A stretch of 6,387 nt of DNA from Frondihabitans sp. (GTDB lineage Bacteria > Actinomycetota > Actinomycetes > Actinomycetales > Microbacteriaceae): contig JAODMX010000367.1 of the NCBI GenBank assembly GCA_025464735.1, positions 1 to 6,387 on the forward strand, read 5' to 3'. Made by a program: the position numbers and the translations under genes. The number at the start of each line of letters is the position of its first letter. The stretch's first letter is position 1. Positions 5,998 through 6,387 of this stretch are shown here, in pieces. Under the pieces are notes generated by a model. It was given only the letters and a program-made list of their open reading frames with translations, ran no database searches and was not told where the DNA came from.

Positions 5998-6387
5998 ATG
6001 ACCGAACTTTCGAGACCGACCACGCCCCCGCGCGGATGGAACAGCTGGGACTCCTTTGGTACAGCCATCACGGAAGAGGAGGTTCTGGCCAACGCCGCGT
6101 TCATGAGTGCGAACATGCTCGAGTTCGGATGGGACACCATCGTGGTCGATGCGCAATGGTTCGAACCCAACGCGAGAGCTCACGGCTACAACGAAGACGC
6201 CGACGTGCTGCTCGACGAGTACGGACGACCGCAGCCCGTGCCGAACCGATTCCCCTCCGCCGCCGGTGGCAAGGGTTTCGCCCCGCTCGTCGCACAGGTT
6301 CACGACCTCGGTCTGAAATTCGGCCTGCACATGATGCGAGGCATTCCCCGGCGAGCTGTCAACGCCGCGCTCCCGGTCGAAGGAACG
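5998..6387 (+). CDS. GH27 alpha-galactosidase-like enzyme, 3' end cut off by the window
   Basis: The first 130 residues of a (beta/alpha)8-barrel glycosidase of the GH27 (alpha-galactosidase, melibiase-like) type; the gene runs off the window. No signal peptide is present, so it should work in the cytoplasm. Seen in order: RGWNSWDSFG at 12-21, the first-strand signature of the family; a helix with AAFMSANMLEFGWD (33-46); IVVDAQWFEP at 48-57, in the place of the galactose-binding IDDCW of classical members; DEYGRPQPVPNRFPS (73-87), equivalent to the G...RFP block; and DLGLKFGLHMMRG (103-115), equivalent to the GLKFGIY strand. The nucleophile (YxKxD) and acid/base residues lie beyond the window, so activity cannot be confirmed. 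Known GH27 activities include alpha-galactosidase, alpha-N-acetylgalactosaminidase and beta-L-arabinopyranosidase; the changed IDDCW motif makes the exact sugar uncertain. It has its own strong ribosome binding site and follows a 53-base gap, but probably belongs to the same operon. Confidence 0.88.
   Translation, partial: MTELSRPTTPPRGWNSWDSFGTAITEEEVLANAAFMSANMLEFGWDTIVVDAQWFEPNARAHGYNEDADVLLDEYGRPQPVPNRFPSAAGGKGFAPLVAQVHDLGLKFGLHMMRGIPRRAVNAALPVEGT

Noticed and set aside
1..6387. CRISPR array, tRNA, rRNA, insertion sequence or phage genes
   Set aside because: No spaced direct repeats, RNA gene signatures, transposase-like proteins or terminal inverted repeats were seen; the window is filled by metabolic genes.

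Overview
The window looks like a stretch of high-GC actinobacterial chromosome holding one carbohydrate-utilisation operon. All genes lie on the + strand and are packed almost end to end. High GC with a strong G/C bias at third codon positions, Shine-Dalgarno sites of the AAAGG/AGAAAGG type, a GTG start and the style of the substrate-binding lipoprotein (long basic N-terminus, LSGC lipobox, Ser/Gly-rich linker) suggest an actinomycete, plausibly Microbacteriaceae. The family placement is inference; there is no rRNA or other marker here.

Layout from left to right: (1) the 3' part of a glycoside hydrolase family 43 (GH43) gene that begins just before the window, ending at 881; (2) a CUT1-type sugar ABC transporter made of a substrate-binding lipoprotein (885-2174), a MalF-like permease (2243-3226) and a MalG-like permease (3223-4041); (3) two consecutive five-bladed beta-propeller glycosidases without signal peptides (4038-5024 and 5021-5944), the first clearly GH43-like and the second more divergent; (4) the 5' part of a GH27 / alpha-galactosidase-like gene (5998 to the window end). 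Three consecutive junctions are 4-base start/stop overlaps (ATGA, ATGA, GTGA), so permease 1 through the second propeller enzyme should be translationally coupled. The only longer gaps are 68 and 53 bases, and each holds an inverted repeat. There is no stretch over 300 bases without a gene.

How the genes probably work together: the lipoprotein captures an oligosaccharide outside the membrane and the two permeases pass it in. Those enzymes whose N-termini are visible have no export signal, so they should trim the imported sugar in the cytoplasm. GH43-type enzymes mainly remove arabinofuranosyl, xylosyl or galactosyl/galactofuranosyl residues, and GH27 enzymes remove alpha-galactosyl or beta-L-arabinopyranosyl residues. 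The likely diet is therefore a decorated plant or microbial arabinose/galactose-containing oligosaccharide, but the exact substrate cannot be read from the sequence. No ATPase subunit and no regulator gene lie in the window. The permeases may share a general MsiK-type ATPase encoded elsewhere, as is known for actinobacterial CUT1 systems.

Nothing here is an obviously new class of system. The points most worth following are the strong hairpin between the binding-protein and permease genes, the pair of adjacent, diverged propeller enzymes with the same motif skeleton, and the altered sugar-binding motif of the GH27-like enzyme.
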